Source: Desulfovibrio sp. (GTDB taxonomy: Bacteria; Desulfobacterota; Desulfovibrionia; Desulfovibrionales; Desulfovibrionaceae). Taken from it: 64,000 nt of DNA. The position numbers and the translations under genes are program-made. The stretch is taken from NCBI GenBank assembly GCA_016208105.1, contig JACQYS010000017.1, forward strand, positions 124,001-188,000, given 5' to 3'. The notes below the pieces were generated by a model. The model made no database searches. It was not told the DNA's origin and saw nothing but the letters and a program-made list of their open reading frames with translations. Of the stretch, positions 52,485-62,569 are shown one piece after another; position 1 is the stretch's first letter, and each line of letters opens with the position of its first letter.

Positions 52485-52743
52485 TCCGTCGATCTCCTTG
52501 GCGGCTAATAGCCGGTTGGCATCTTGGCTTGAGCCCGCACTGTCGGCCGATTTCCAGCCCAGTGCGTGAGCCCTGATCCTCCTGGCTGGCAGGGTACGTT
52601 CACGTCAATGAAGACGAGAAACCCCTAACGTACCAGGGAGGGCGTATGCAACCATTTTTTTCAGTTCCGTAAGCAACACAACATGTCACTGCTGTAATGT
52701 TGCAGTGCGAGCCACAGTTAATGCAGTACAGTGCAGAGGAGCA

Positions 52744-53367
52744 TCAGGGATTCTGCGTCTGGGGATCGGGCTGCTTTCCCTGGATGACATCACCTTGATT
52801 TTCCTTGCTTTTCTCGCCAGGCTTCGTCTCTGCAGGCACCCCAGATGCGGCTTCCTGCCTGGGTTCCGGAGGGGTCAACCGCGACAGGTCGCCCTCCAGT
52901 TGTCCCACAAGCAACTCCGCGGCAGTTGCTATGGAGCGCAGGTCGGATTTGGCATAGGCGCTGCGGGCGGCCACGATATTGCCGCTGGCCACATCAACAA
53001 GCCGCGCGTCCAGGCGAACCGAATTGCCGGTTTTGGCCACCGACCCGGTGAGCACCCCCTGGGCCCCGACCATGGAGCCAATGGCCTGGGCCGCAGTGCC
53101 CGGAGAGTTGGACCCTTGGCCGAACTGCATTTCGTCCAGCACTTTCTTAAGGGCCGCTCGCTCCACGACACCGAACGAACCGGAATTCACGGCAGCCGTG
53201 AGAAGAAACTCGGCCGAAACCCGGCCCAGGTTCTCTTTTTCAGCCTCGGTGGTCACCGGGTCGAATTCCAGGATGGCGATCTTGAAGAGCTTGGGTTTGG
53301 CCTGGGCAAAAGCCCATGCGGGACAAGCCAAAATCAAGAAGATGAGCATCAATGCGAGCTTACGCAT
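52744..53367 (-). CDS. FlgO/CsgG-like secreted protein
   Basis: A 207-residue exported protein. The signal peptide is residues 1-22 (LALMLIFLILACPAWAFA); the Cys is not in a clear lipobox. The domain IAILEFDPVTTEAEKENLGR...VVERAALKKVLDEM...IGSMVGAQGVLTGSV...LDARLVDVASGNIV matches the FlgO/CsgG-like fold found in outer-membrane assembly proteins. The last 40 residues are Pro/Gln/Glu-rich and probably disordered. GGAGG precedes ATG 53367. The function here is unknown. Confidence 0.78.
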   Translation of the reverse strand: MRKLALMLIFLILACPAWAFAQAKPKLFKIAILEFDPVTTEAEKENLGRVSAEFLLTAAVNSGSFGVVERAALKKVLDEMQFGQGSNSPGTAAQAIGSMVGAQGVLTGSVAKTGNSVRLDARLVDVASGNIVAARSAYAKSDLRSIATAAELLVGQLEGDLSRLTPPEPRQEAASGVPAETKPGEKSKENQGDVIQGKQPDPQTQNP

Positions 53368-53498
53368 AAGAGCCTCCAAAACGCGCGGAACATACCCGGA
53401 AGGGACGCAAGCCGCAAGGCCGGTTTGGACACCATCGGGCCGCAAGCTCATTCGAGGCAGGAAAGACCCCTCGGCTCCGTGCCAAACCGATTATTACC

Positions 53499-53530
53499 AA
53501 TAAAAACGCCGGGTGGATCACCACCCGGCG
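53499..53530 (-). terminator. Rho-independent terminator
   Basis: A perfect ten-base arm (CGCCGGGTGG/CCACCCGGCG) with a four-base loop is followed on the minus strand by TTTTTATT. It closes the 177-residue unknown gene. Confidence 0.88.
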
Positions 53531-53558
53531 CTGAAATCAGTCTTTGACAACGTCTAGG

Positions 53559-54092
53559 CTACTGCCTGACGGAACGCTCGAAGCGCGATTCCTTGCGCTC
53601 AATCAGGTAGCGGGCGAAATCCGCGGCGTCCATGAACACCACGTCCGGCGAACCGTCCGCCTGAGCGATCGGAGCGAACTGGCCCAGCATTCCGGCATCC
53701 TCGTGGATCCACCACTTTCCAGCCGGGATATTGGTGCCGCAGCAAGGCGTGGTCAGGCCTGACTCCGCATAGCCCCAGCGCTGCCCCTTGAACTTGGGCA
53801 TGTTGGTGCATACGCTCTCCACCAGGGCGTCGATGTCGGCATCGGTGATCTCTGACTTGTGCTTCCAGTAGTCCAGGCGGCGGACTTCAACAGCAAGTTT
53901 GCGGATTTCCCCGTACAGTTCATCCAGGGTGGGGGTGGCGTGGGAGAAGGTGCGGCGGCGCTTGGCAGGATCCAGCACATAGAAATATTCGTACCCTCCG
54001 GCGGGGAGTTCCTCGCCGGTCTTGGCCACCTGGTACCCTTTGGGCAATACGTCCTCCACCAGTCGGCGGAGATTCATTGGAACCTGATTCAT
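53559..54092 (-). CDS. Unknown soluble protein, 177 residues
   Basis: I do not recognise this protein. It is cytoplasmic by sequence. A central helical stretch (ELYGEIRKLAVEVRRLDYWKH) is followed by a region with CTNMPKFKGQRWGY and TTPCCGTNIPAGKWWIHEDAG, where CC and another Cys could bind metal. The C-terminus is basic (RKESRFERSVRQ). No clear Shine-Dalgarno is seen; ATG 54092 gives the longest frame, and ATG 54077 is possible. A strong terminator follows, which supports a real transcription unit. Confidence 0.65.
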   Translation of the reverse strand: MNQVPMNLRRLVEDVLPKGYQVAKTGEELPAGGYEYFYVLDPAKRRRTFSHATPTLDELYGEIRKLAVEVRRLDYWKHKSEITDADIDALVESVCTNMPKFKGQRWGYAESGLTTPCCGTNIPAGKWWIHEDAGMLGQFAPIAQADGSPDVVFMDAADFARYLIERKESRFERSVRQ

Positions 54093-54342
54093 TGTTTAAA
54101 CTCTTGAAATGCGGATGTTTTCTTTCCACTCTCGCTGCACAGCCCAATGTCATTATGCTCTGTTGCGTTACTTGTAAAGGGCCATTGCATTACATTTCGC
54201 TTTAAATCGCCGTTTTTCGCACACGCCTTCACGTGATTGCGTGGCTAAGCCTCAAAGACCCGACCCAACAGTCAGTGTCAGCTGGCCGGAACTGTCGACA
54301 TCTTCCATGAAACAGCCTACCTAATCTTCCGGAGGCCGTTCC

Positions 54343-54579
54343 ATGAAGTACATCATTTTTGAGGATTTCGCCGGACAACCCGCTCCCATATTGTTTCCCG
54401 GCAGGATAAGCCATGGCGAGATGCGCGAGCTCGTTCCCTACTCCAGCGTGATTTCAGCCGGCTATGTGGAGATTACGGACTCAACCTTCCATGTACACGG
54501 GCACTCCGTGTCGCTTGGCGTGAAATCTCGCCCTCAGGACTTGGAAATCATAAAGCGCCACCTGGCCCCCGAGGCCTAG
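54343..54579 (+). CDS. Small unknown protein, 78 residues
   Basis: A small protein starting MKYIIFEDFAGQPAPILFPGRISHGEM, with a beta-rich look and HVHGHS near residue 50. I do not recognise it. GGAGG seven bases before the ATG supports translation. It heads a plus-strand set with a second small protein and plsC-rnj. Confidence 0.7.
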   Translation: MKYIIFEDFAGQPAPILFPGRISHGEMRELVPYSSVISAGYVEITDSTFHVHGHSVSLGVKSRPQDLEIIKRHLAPEA

Positions 54580-54652
54580 ATTTTTGCCCCCGTCGAGGGT
54601 ACAGACCCCCCTGTCTTGCTCCCATCTCATACATCCTAATTTGGAGAATCAC

Positions 54653-54865
54653 GTGGAAGAATTTGAAATTGATCCCCAGGATCTGCTCCTGGAAAACGCC
54701 TTGCGCGTCGTTTTCAAGGCTGCCGACATGCTTGACGCCGAGGGCCTGACCCCGTCGCAACTCAAGGACCTGTCCGGAGCACTCCGCGACGCAACCGAAA
54801 TCGTGCTGTCCATCGAATCCGCCTGCGGTTGTGATCACGATCACGACATCGAGGAAACCGAGTAG
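54653..54865 (+). CDS. Small acidic protein with Cys/His/Asp tail, 70 residues
   Basis: A 70-residue acidic protein. Its body is helical (DLLLENALRVVFKAADMLDAEG; LKDLSGALRDATEIVLSIE) and the tail is ACGCDHDHDIEETE, a possible metal site. GTG at 54653 with TTGGAGA upstream is chosen. I do not recognise the family. The plsC start follows after eight bases, so the genes are probably co-transcribed. Confidence 0.65.
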   Translation: MEEFEIDPQDLLLENALRVVFKAADMLDAEGLTPSQLKDLSGALRDATEIVLSIESACGCDHDHDIEETE

Positions 54866-54873
54866 CGCCCTTG

Positions 54874-55605
54874 ATGGCAATACTCCATCGAACTCTCTTT
54901 ATCCTTATCTTTCCGCCCCTTACGGCCGTGATCTCCAGCTTGTGCTGGCTCACGGCCGGGGTCGGGGAGAACGCTCGCCTGGCGCATTGGATTGAACGCC
55001 AGTGGGCCAGAATCGGCCTCTGCCTCGCCGGGGTACGTGTCCATGTGGACCTGTCCCGGCTCGATCCGGCCGCGCCTTACGTATTCATGGCCAACCACCA
55101 GAGCCAATTCGACATCCTGGTGCTGTTCGCCGTTCTCAAGCACTGGAACCTGCGCTTCGTTGCCAAGGAAAGCCTGTTCAAGATTCCTCTGTTCGGCCCT
55201 GCAATGCTTCGTACCGGGCATATCCCCATTCTGCGCGAAAACTCGCGCAAGGCCATGAAGTCCATCGATGACGCGGTGGAGGCGGCCAAACGGGGAATCT
55301 CCGTGCTCATCTTTCCGGAGGGAACACGCTCGAACGACTGCGAGCAACTGGGTGAATTCAAGATCGGCGGCATGATAATGGCCCTTAAATGCAAGATTCC
55401 CGTGGCCCCGGTCATCATCACCGGGACATGGCCCGTTCTGCCCCGTGGATCCTGGCTGCCAAAACCCGGAGAGGTCCGCGTGGAGGCCCTGGAACCGTTC
55501 GACCCTTCCGAGCGTTTCACCATCAAGCAGCGTGAACAATTCAAGGCATGGTTCAAGCAGTTTATGGACGAGGCCTACCAGGAGAGAAACTCATGTCCGG
55601 TGTGA
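54874..55605 (+). CDS. plsC: 1-acyl-sn-glycerol-3-phosphate acyltransferase
   Basis: A 243-residue membrane-associated acyltransferase forming phosphatidate from lysophosphatidate. The N-terminal hydrophobic segment (TLFILIFPPLTAVISSLCWL) anchors it. Motif I is NHQSQFD (HX4D), the FPEGTRS acceptor motif follows, and PVVIITGTWP fits motif IV. No clear Shine-Dalgarno precedes ATG 54874. Its 3' end overlaps the RNase J gene by 13 bases. Confidence 0.93.
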   Translation: MAILHRTLFILIFPPLTAVISSLCWLTAGVGENARLAHWIERQWARIGLCLAGVRVHVDLSRLDPAAPYVFMANHQSQFDILVLFAVLKHWNLRFVAKESLFKIPLFGPAMLRTGHIPILRENSRKAMKSIDDAVEAAKRGISVLIFPEGTRSNDCEQLGEFKIGGMIMALKCKIPVAPVIITGTWPVLPRGSWLPKPGEVRVEALEPFDPSERFTIKQREQFKAWFKQFMDEAYQERNSCPV

Positions 55606-57242
55606 CCATCTACCCCCTGGGCGGCCTTGGCGAGATCGGCATGAACTGCATGCTCATCGGCTCCGGGGACAGCATGGTCCTGGTGGACTGCGGCCTCATG
55701 TTCCCCGAGGACTACCTCTTCGGCGTGGACGTGGTGATTCCTCGCTTCGACTTTATCCTGGCCCGCAAGGAAAAGCTCAAGGCCATCGTGCTCACCCACG
55801 GTCACGAGGACCATATCGGCGCCCTGCCCTGGCTTCTGCCCTATGTGGACGCCCCCATCTACGGTTCGCCCTTCACCCTTGCCCTGGTCTCCAAGAAGCT
55901 CGACGAGCACGACCTCCTCAAGTTCGCGGACCTGCGCCCGGTGAAACAAAACGACCGCGTGGAGATTGGACCCTTCGCCTTCAACTTCTTCCAGGTGTGT
56001 CATTCCATTGTTCAGAGTTTCGGCCTTGGCATAGAGACTCCGGCCGGGCGCATCGTTCATACAGGCGACTTCAAGATCGACCGCTACCCCCTGGACGGCC
56101 ACCAGACCGACCTGGACGCCTTCCGCTCCTTCTCCGACCCCGGGGTTTTGTGCATGCTCTCGGATTCCACAAACGTGGAACGCGAAGGCTTCGCCCTGAC
56201 CGAGATGGAGATCAAAAAATCCCTGGGCGAAATTTTCCGCCAAGCCACCGGGCGCATCATCGTCACGCTTTTCTCCAGCCATATCCAGCGCATGCAGGAA
56301 ATATTCGACCTGGCCCACGACACGGGCAAACGAGTGGCGGTCAACGGCAAGAGCCTGGCCACCAACATCGAGCTGGCCCGGGACCTGGGGTACCTGCGAA
56401 TGCCCCCCGGAGTGTGGGCTTCCATGGACGAGATGCCCGGGCTGCCCCTGGACAAGTCCGTGCTTATGGTCACCGGTTCCCAGGGCGAACCGCTTTCCGC
56501 GCTCTCACGCCTAGCCGCGGGAGAGCACCGCCAGCTCAAGGTGCAGCCCGGCGATTTGGTGCTCATGAGTTCCCGCTTCATTCCAGGCAATATCCGGGCC
56601 ATCCACAAGCTCATCGACAAGCTCTACCGCCTGGGGGCGGAAGTTCTGTATGACCGTGTGCAGGCCATCCACGCATCCGGCCACGCCCACCGCGAGGAAT
56701 TGGCCATCATGCTTGACACCGTGCGCCCCAAGTTCTTCATCCCGGTGCACGGCGAATACCGCCATCTGGTCAAGCACCGCCGCCTGGCCCTTGAGCACGG
56801 CGTTACCCCGGAGCGGGCCATCATCGTGGAGGACGGCCAGCCCATAACCTTCCTGGAGGAAGGGGGCATACGCCTGGAGGACTCCATCCTGGTGGAGCAG
56901 GTCTACGTGGACGGCAAGGGTGTGGGCGATGTGGGGCAGAGCGTGCTCAAGGAGCGGCAGCTCCTGGCCGGCGAGGGGATGGTGGTGGTCATGCTGGTCA
57001 TGGACGACAAGACCGGCGAAATAATGATCGGGCCCAACCTCATATCCAAGGGTTTCGTGTTCGAACAGCAGTATTCCCATGTGCTCGAAGACGCCAAGTG
57101 TGTCATCTTGGACACCATCGACAGCGTACCTCCCGGCAACCCCGACAAGTTGAAGGAGCGTATCCGCTCCTCGCTGCGCCGCTTCTTCCGCAAGGTGCTG
57201 GAGCGCGACCCGGTGGTGGTGCCGCTGGTCATCTCTCTCTAG
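55593..57242 (+). CDS. rnj: Ribonuclease J
   Basis: A 549-residue metallo-beta-lactamase/beta-CASP nuclease with endo- and 5'-3' exoribonuclease activity. Metal ligands are in THGHEDHIG (HXHXDH), and VHTGDFKID, SDSTNVEREG, and VHGEYRHL in the beta-CASP part are typical. The C-terminal domain begins near residue 450. CAGGAGAG lies before ATG 55593, which overlaps plsC by 13 bases. RNase J in a Gram-negative fits a deltaproteobacterium. Confidence 0.95.
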   Translation: MSGVTIYPLGGLGEIGMNCMLIGSGDSMVLVDCGLMFPEDYLFGVDVVIPRFDFILARKEKLKAIVLTHGHEDHIGALPWLLPYVDAPIYGSPFTLALVSKKLDEHDLLKFADLRPVKQNDRVEIGPFAFNFFQVCHSIVQSFGLGIETPAGRIVHTGDFKIDRYPLDGHQTDLDAFRSFSDPGVLCMLSDSTNVEREGFALTEMEIKKSLGEIFRQATGRIIVTLFSSHIQRMQEIFDLAHDTGKRVAVNGKSLATNIELARDLGYLRMPPGVWASMDEMPGLPLDKSVLMVTGSQGEPLSALSRLAAGEHRQLKVQPGDLVLMSSRFIPGNIRAIHKLIDKLYRLGAEVLYDRVQAIHASGHAHREELAIMLDTVRPKFFIPVHGEYRHLVKHRRLALEHGVTPERAIIVEDGQPITFLEEGGIRLEDSILVEQVYVDGKGVGDVGQSVLKERQLLAGEGMVVVMLVMDDKTGEIMIGPNLISKGFVFEQQYSHVLEDAKCVILDTIDSVPPGNPDKLKERIRSSLRRFFRKVLERDPVVVPLVISL

Positions 57243-57503
57243 AACGCACGGCGGCACGGCGGAGACGGATCCCTACGCCTTTCCGCTGTCCCAGTTCTCG
57301 GCTGAATCCTCACCTTCCAAGGCTACGCCCACCTTCTTGTGAGCAAAAAGCACCAGAGATGGAAATTCCCACTTGCCAAAGCGGACCGATCGTCGTAGCT
57401 AGTCCTGCTTTCTAACTTCACACACGCCGGAAACTCCCCGAGGGTGCCCGCAAGGGCCGGAGGATGGACCCCGGTGTGGAGGAACAACCCAAAGGAGGGC
57501 CAC

Positions 57504-58304
57504 ATGGCCTACGTAACTATGAAGCAGCTTCTGGAGACCGGTGTTCACTTCGGTCACCAGACCCGCCGTTGGAACCCCAAAATGCGCCCCTTCATCTTCG
57601 GCGCCCGCAACGGCATCCACATCATCGACCTGCAGCAGACCGTCAAGCTGTTCCAGAAGGCCCACGATTTCCTGGTTGACACCGTGGCCCAGGGCGGACG
57701 CATCATTTTCGTCGGCACCAAGCGCCAGGCCCAGGAAGCCGTGAGGAAAGAGGCCGAGCGTTCCGGCCAGTTCTTCGTCACCCACCGCTGGATGGGCGGC
57801 ATGCTCACCAACTTCCAGACCATCCGCGGTTCCATCGACCGCTTGAAGAAGCTGGAGACCGCCTTCGAAGACGGCTCCATCCACAAGCGCTACCATAAGA
57901 AAGAAATCTCCATGTATGGCCGCGAGGTCACCAAGTTGAACGCTACCTTGGGCGGCATCAAGGACATGGACGGGCTGCCCACGGCCGCCTTCATCATCGA
58001 CCCCAAGCGTGAAGAGATCGCCGTCCAGGAATGCCGCAAGCTGGGCATACCGGTTGTGGCTGTCGTGGACACCAACTGCGATCCCGATGTCATCGACTAT
58101 ATCATCCCCGGCAACGACGACGCCATCCGGGCCATCAAGCTTTTCGTCACCTGCGTGGCCGACGCCTGCCTGGAAGGCGAAGCCTCCCGCAAGGACCAGG
58201 GCGCCGAAGCACGCGAGCAGAAAGAAGAAGTGAAGCCCGAGCCCGCGGCTGAAGCTGAAGTTGCAGCCGAGGCCGAAGCGGCCGTGGAACAGGAGGTTCA
58301 GTAA
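57504..58304 (+). CDS. rpsB: 30S ribosomal protein S2
   Basis: A 266-residue S2 protein. The N-terminus [27 protein letters not shown] and the central [14 protein letters not shown] segment are diagnostic. The C-terminal 40 residues are an acidic, Ala/Glu-rich tail longer than in E. coli. AAAGGAGG precedes ATG 57504. It heads rpsB-tsf after a 260-base leader that may hold promoter and autoregulatory structure. I can see only weak promoter-like boxes there. Confidence 0.97.
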   Translation: MAYVTMKQLLETGVHFGHQTRRWNPKMRPFIFGARNGIHIIDLQQTVKLFQKAHDFLVDTVAQGGRIIFVGTKRQAQEAVRKEAERSGQFFVTHRWMGGMLTNFQTIRGSIDRLKKLETAFEDGSIHKRYHKKEISMYGREVTKLNATLGGIKDMDGLPTAAFIIDPKREEIAVQECRKLGIPVVAVVDTNCDPDVIDYIIPGNDDAIRAIKLFVTCVADACLEGEASRKDQGAEAREQKEEVKPEPAAEAEVAAEAEAAVEQEVQ

Positions 58305-58306
58305 TC

Positions 58307-58918
<612 letters not shown>

Positions 58919-58927
58919 CGCAAAAAG

Positions 58928-58951
58928 CGGGCCGCAAGGCCCGTTTTTTTT
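58928..58951 (+). terminator. Rho-independent terminator after tsf
   Basis: CGGGCC pairs with GGCCCG over a GCAA loop and is followed by eight T. It ends the rpsB-tsf unit. Confidence 0.9.
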
Positions 58952-59967
<1,016 letters not shown>

Positions 59968-59977
59968 GGAGAGCAGC

Positions 59978-60532
59978 ATGGATACCGTGCTCAAGGACGC
60001 CAAGACCCGCATGGAAAAGGCCGTGGCCGCCTTGGAGAAGGAATTCTCCCATTTGCGCACCGGAAGGGCCTCCGTGACCCTCTTGGATGGGCTGAAAGTG
60101 GATTACTACGGGACTCTGACCCCCATCGACCAGATCGCCTCTCTCTCTACGCCCGATAGCCGGACCATCACCATCCAGCCTTGGGACCGGGCCGCGTTCG
60201 GATTGGTGGAAAAGGCCATCCTGAAATCCGACCTGGGGCTCACCCCGGTCAATGACGGCAAGATCATCCGCATCGGCATCCCTCCCCTCACGGAGGATCG
60301 CCGCAAAGATCTGGTCAAGGTGGCCAAGAAATACACCGAGGAAGCCAAGGTGGCTGTGCGCAACATCCGACGCGACGCCAACGACGCCTTGAAAAAGCTC
60401 CAGAAGGACAAGGCCATCTCCGAGGATGACCTGCGCAAAGGCGAGGCCGACATCCAAAAAACCACCGACTCCTATGTGACCAAGCTCGACCAGAGCCTAG
60501 CCAGGAAGGAGAAGGAGATCATGGAGATCTAG
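59978..60532 (+). CDS. frr: Ribosome recycling factor
   Basis: A 184-residue factor that splits post-termination ribosomes with EF-G. It has the family's normal length. [20 protein letters not shown] and [14 protein letters not shown] are signature parts; the first half of the three-helix bundle is Lys/Glu-rich as usual. AAGGAGAGCAGC precedes the ATG. It follows pyrH by ten bases. Confidence 0.97.
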   Translation: MDTVLKDAKTRMEKAVAALEKEFSHLRTGRASVTLLDGLKVDYYGTLTPIDQIASLSTPDSRTITIQPWDRAAFGLVEKAILKSDLGLTPVNDGKIIRIGIPPLTEDRRKDLVKVAKKYTEEAKVAVRNIRRDANDALKKLQKDKAISEDDLRKGEADIQKTTDSYVTKLDQSLARKEKEIMEI

Positions 60533-60592
60533 CGGACGTTGCCCCTTCCTTTCGTGCAAAGCGGCGGTGAACCCAAGACGCCACGTGGAAGG

Positions 60593-60624
60593 GGATTCCA
60601 AAGGGCGTACCCCCTTGGCCGCCA
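60593..60624 (-). repeat. Family A hairpin repeat (copy 7, inverted, diverged)
   Basis: Read on the minus strand: TGGCGGCCAAGGG, a short loop, CCCTTTGGAATCC. The CTCC part is lost (GCCACAGGC on the plus strand). A separate perfect ten-base hairpin (GGCCCCCAAG and complement, 60649-60677) follows 25 bases on. Confidence 0.65.
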
Positions 60625-60704
60625 CAGGCTCTCACCCAACGAGTTTTTGGCCCCCAAGACGATCCGCCTTGGGGGCCGCGCTCTTCACTCAGCAGGAAAC
60701 GCCG

Positions 60705-61436
60705 ATGTCTGACACTTCTCGCCCAATTCCACGCCACTTGGCCGTCATCATGGACGGCAACGGCCGCTGGGCCCAAGCGCGCGGGCTTTCGCGCAGCGAA
60801 GGGCACAAGGCCGGCACCGAGGCCGCCAAACGGCTGGTGACCCGCTGCCGGGAAATTGGCGTGTCGCACCTGACGCTTTACACCTTTTCCAAAGAGAACT
60901 GGAAACGGCCCGAGGATGAGGTCCGCACCCTCTTCGACCTTCTGGTGCGCTTTTTAAACAATGAGCTTAAGTCGCTCCTGGAGCAGAACATCCGCCTGAA
61001 CGTCCTTGGAGAGCTGGAGGATTTCCCCTTTGCCGTGCGCCAGGTGCTCAAGCATGTGCTCAAGAAGACCGCCAAATGTTCTGCCATGACGCTGAACCTG
61101 GCGCTCAACTACTCGGGCCGCGCCGAGATCCTTCGGGCTTGCAGGCGTCTTATTGAGCAGGGGGCAAAACCCGAAGAGGTCACGGAGGAGCGGTTTTCCA
61201 ACGAGCTCTTCACTGCCGGCCAGCCTGACCCGGACCTGGTCATCCGAACCAGCGGCGAAATCCGCATCAGCAACTATCTTCTGTGGCAAAGCGCCTACGC
61301 GGAGTATTATTTCACCGACGTTGCCTGGCCGGACTTCGATTCGGTGCAGCTGGATTTGGCCCTCGAAGCCTACGCCAGCCGCCAGCGCCGGTTCGGACTG
61401 ACCGGCGAACAGGCTTCTGCCGAGGATACCCGGTAA
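60705..61436 (+). CDS. uppS: Undecaprenyl diphosphate synthase (cis-prenyltransferase)
   Basis: A 243-residue cis-prenyltransferase adding isopentenyl units to farnesyl diphosphate to give the C55 lipid carrier for cell wall and glycans. VIMDGNGRWAQARG holds the catalytic Asp and the diphosphate-binding Gly/Arg. GHKAGTEA, TLYTFSKENWKRP and IRTSGEIRISNYLLWQSAYAE follow, all diagnostic. AGGAAAC precedes ATG 60705. The repeat-rich 172-base spacer after frr suggests its own promoter. Confidence 0.96.
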   Translation: MSDTSRPIPRHLAVIMDGNGRWAQARGLSRSEGHKAGTEAAKRLVTRCREIGVSHLTLYTFSKENWKRPEDEVRTLFDLLVRFLNNELKSLLEQNIRLNVLGELEDFPFAVRQVLKHVLKKTAKCSAMTLNLALNYSGRAEILRACRRLIEQGAKPEEVTEERFSNELFTAGQPDPDLVIRTSGEIRISNYLLWQSAYAEYYFTDVAWPDFDSVQLDLALEAYASRQRRFGLTGEQASAEDTR

Positions 61437-61483
61437 GCAGCGGCGCCAACACCCTAATATCTTGCCCTCGACCGGCTTTTTTC

Positions 61484-62569
61484 ATGACCGCACCCCTGGT
61501 AGACGCCGCCACATCCCGCCGCCTGACCGCCCTGCGCTCTCTATTGATGCTCGCGGTGGTGTGCATCCACACGGAGAAAGGCCTCCTGTTCGCCCTTGCG
61601 GCCGAGGCCCCTCTGGCCAAGGCGGTGCTCAATGTCTTTTGCCGCCACGTATTCCAGACCGCGGTCCCCCTGTATTTCGCCATGTCCGGCTACTTGCTTT
61701 TCCTGCGTTATGATGGCGGCCTGGGAGGATACCCAGGCCTGATTGTCAAACGCTTCCGAACCATCATGCTTCCCTTTCTCCTGGCCAATCTTTTCTGGGT
61801 GGTGTTCATCCTGGTGGAGGGGGGCATTCCCGGCATCGGCGGCACCACCTACGTCAAGGAGCGCGGCTTTGTGGGCCTTATTTTCGGCCTGAACGGGCTG
61901 CCCCTCATCTACCCGCTGTGGTTTTTACGTGACCTGTTCATCCTCTTCCTGCTGGCCCCCGGGATTTCCTTTGTCATCCGCCGCCTGCCGTATCTTGGTC
62001 TGGCGGGCTTCTGGCTGTGCTGGAATTTCATGCTGCAGGAAGGCATCCCCCTGGAGTTCAGTGGGGCTTTCTTCTTCTATCTGGGCGGGCTCTTGGCCGA
62101 AAAACGAACGGATTTGGACGGACTCAGGCCTTACATCTGGCCGGTCTGCCTGGGATGGATCGGCCTAGTCGCTGTCAGTTCAACTATCCAGATATCCGGA
62201 ACCGAAACCATCTGGCGCTACCCTGCCTGGAGAGCCAGCGTACTGGTAGGCGCGGTAGCCGTGTGGTTGCTCTCCGGGAAGGTCCATTGGGGTGGGAATG
62301 ATGGAAAGGACGAGAGGGGAGAGACCAATTGGAAGCGAGCAATTTTTCTGCTCTCCCCCTATATCTTCTTCATCTACCTGCTGCACGAGCCGGCCCTGTC
62401 CTTCATCGCCAGCTGGACCAGCTGGATGGTTTCTCCGGACAGTTCCCCCGCCCAACTGGGCTACGTCCTCTTCCTGGCCGTGGCCACCATGGCAGCCACA
62501 CTGGGCGTGGCGTGGATGCTGAAGCGGTTTGCGCCTCCGGTGTACTCGCTGCTTACGGGCGGCCGTTAG
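61484..62569 (+). CDS. Acyltransferase family 3 membrane protein
   Basis: A 361-residue integral membrane acyltransferase of the OafA/YrhL type. The early helix carries LRSLLMLAVVCIHTEK with the conserved His, and FYLGGLLAEKR and LWFLRDLFILF are typical later parts. About ten helices are visible. It lies 47 bases after uppS, where cdsA is usual in this block, so it looks like an insertion. A cytoplasmic loop (GGNDGKDERGETNWKR) is unusually polar. The acceptor is unknown. Confidence 0.82.
   Translation: MTAPLVDAATSRRLTALRSLLMLAVVCIHTEKGLLFALAAEAPLAKAVLNVFCRHVFQTAVPLYFAMSGYLLFLRYDGGLGGYPGLIVKRFRTIMLPFLLANLFWVVFILVEGGIPGIGGTTYVKERGFVGLIFGLNGLPLIYPLWFLRDLFILFLLAPGISFVIRRLPYLGLAGFWLCWNFMLQEGIPLEFSGAFFFYLGGLLAEKRTDLDGLRPYIWPVCLGWIGLVAVSSTIQISGTETIWRYPAWRASVLVGAVAVWLLSGKVHWGGNDGKDERGETNWKRAIFLLSPYIFFIYLLHEPALSFIASWTSWMVSPDSSPAQLGYVLFLAVATMAATLGVAWMLKRFAPPVYSLLTGGR

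Noticed and set aside
57370-57402. TTGCCA-17-TAGCTA as the rpsB promoter
   Set aside because: The spacing is right but the -10 box matches the consensus at only two positions, so it is not listed as a feature.
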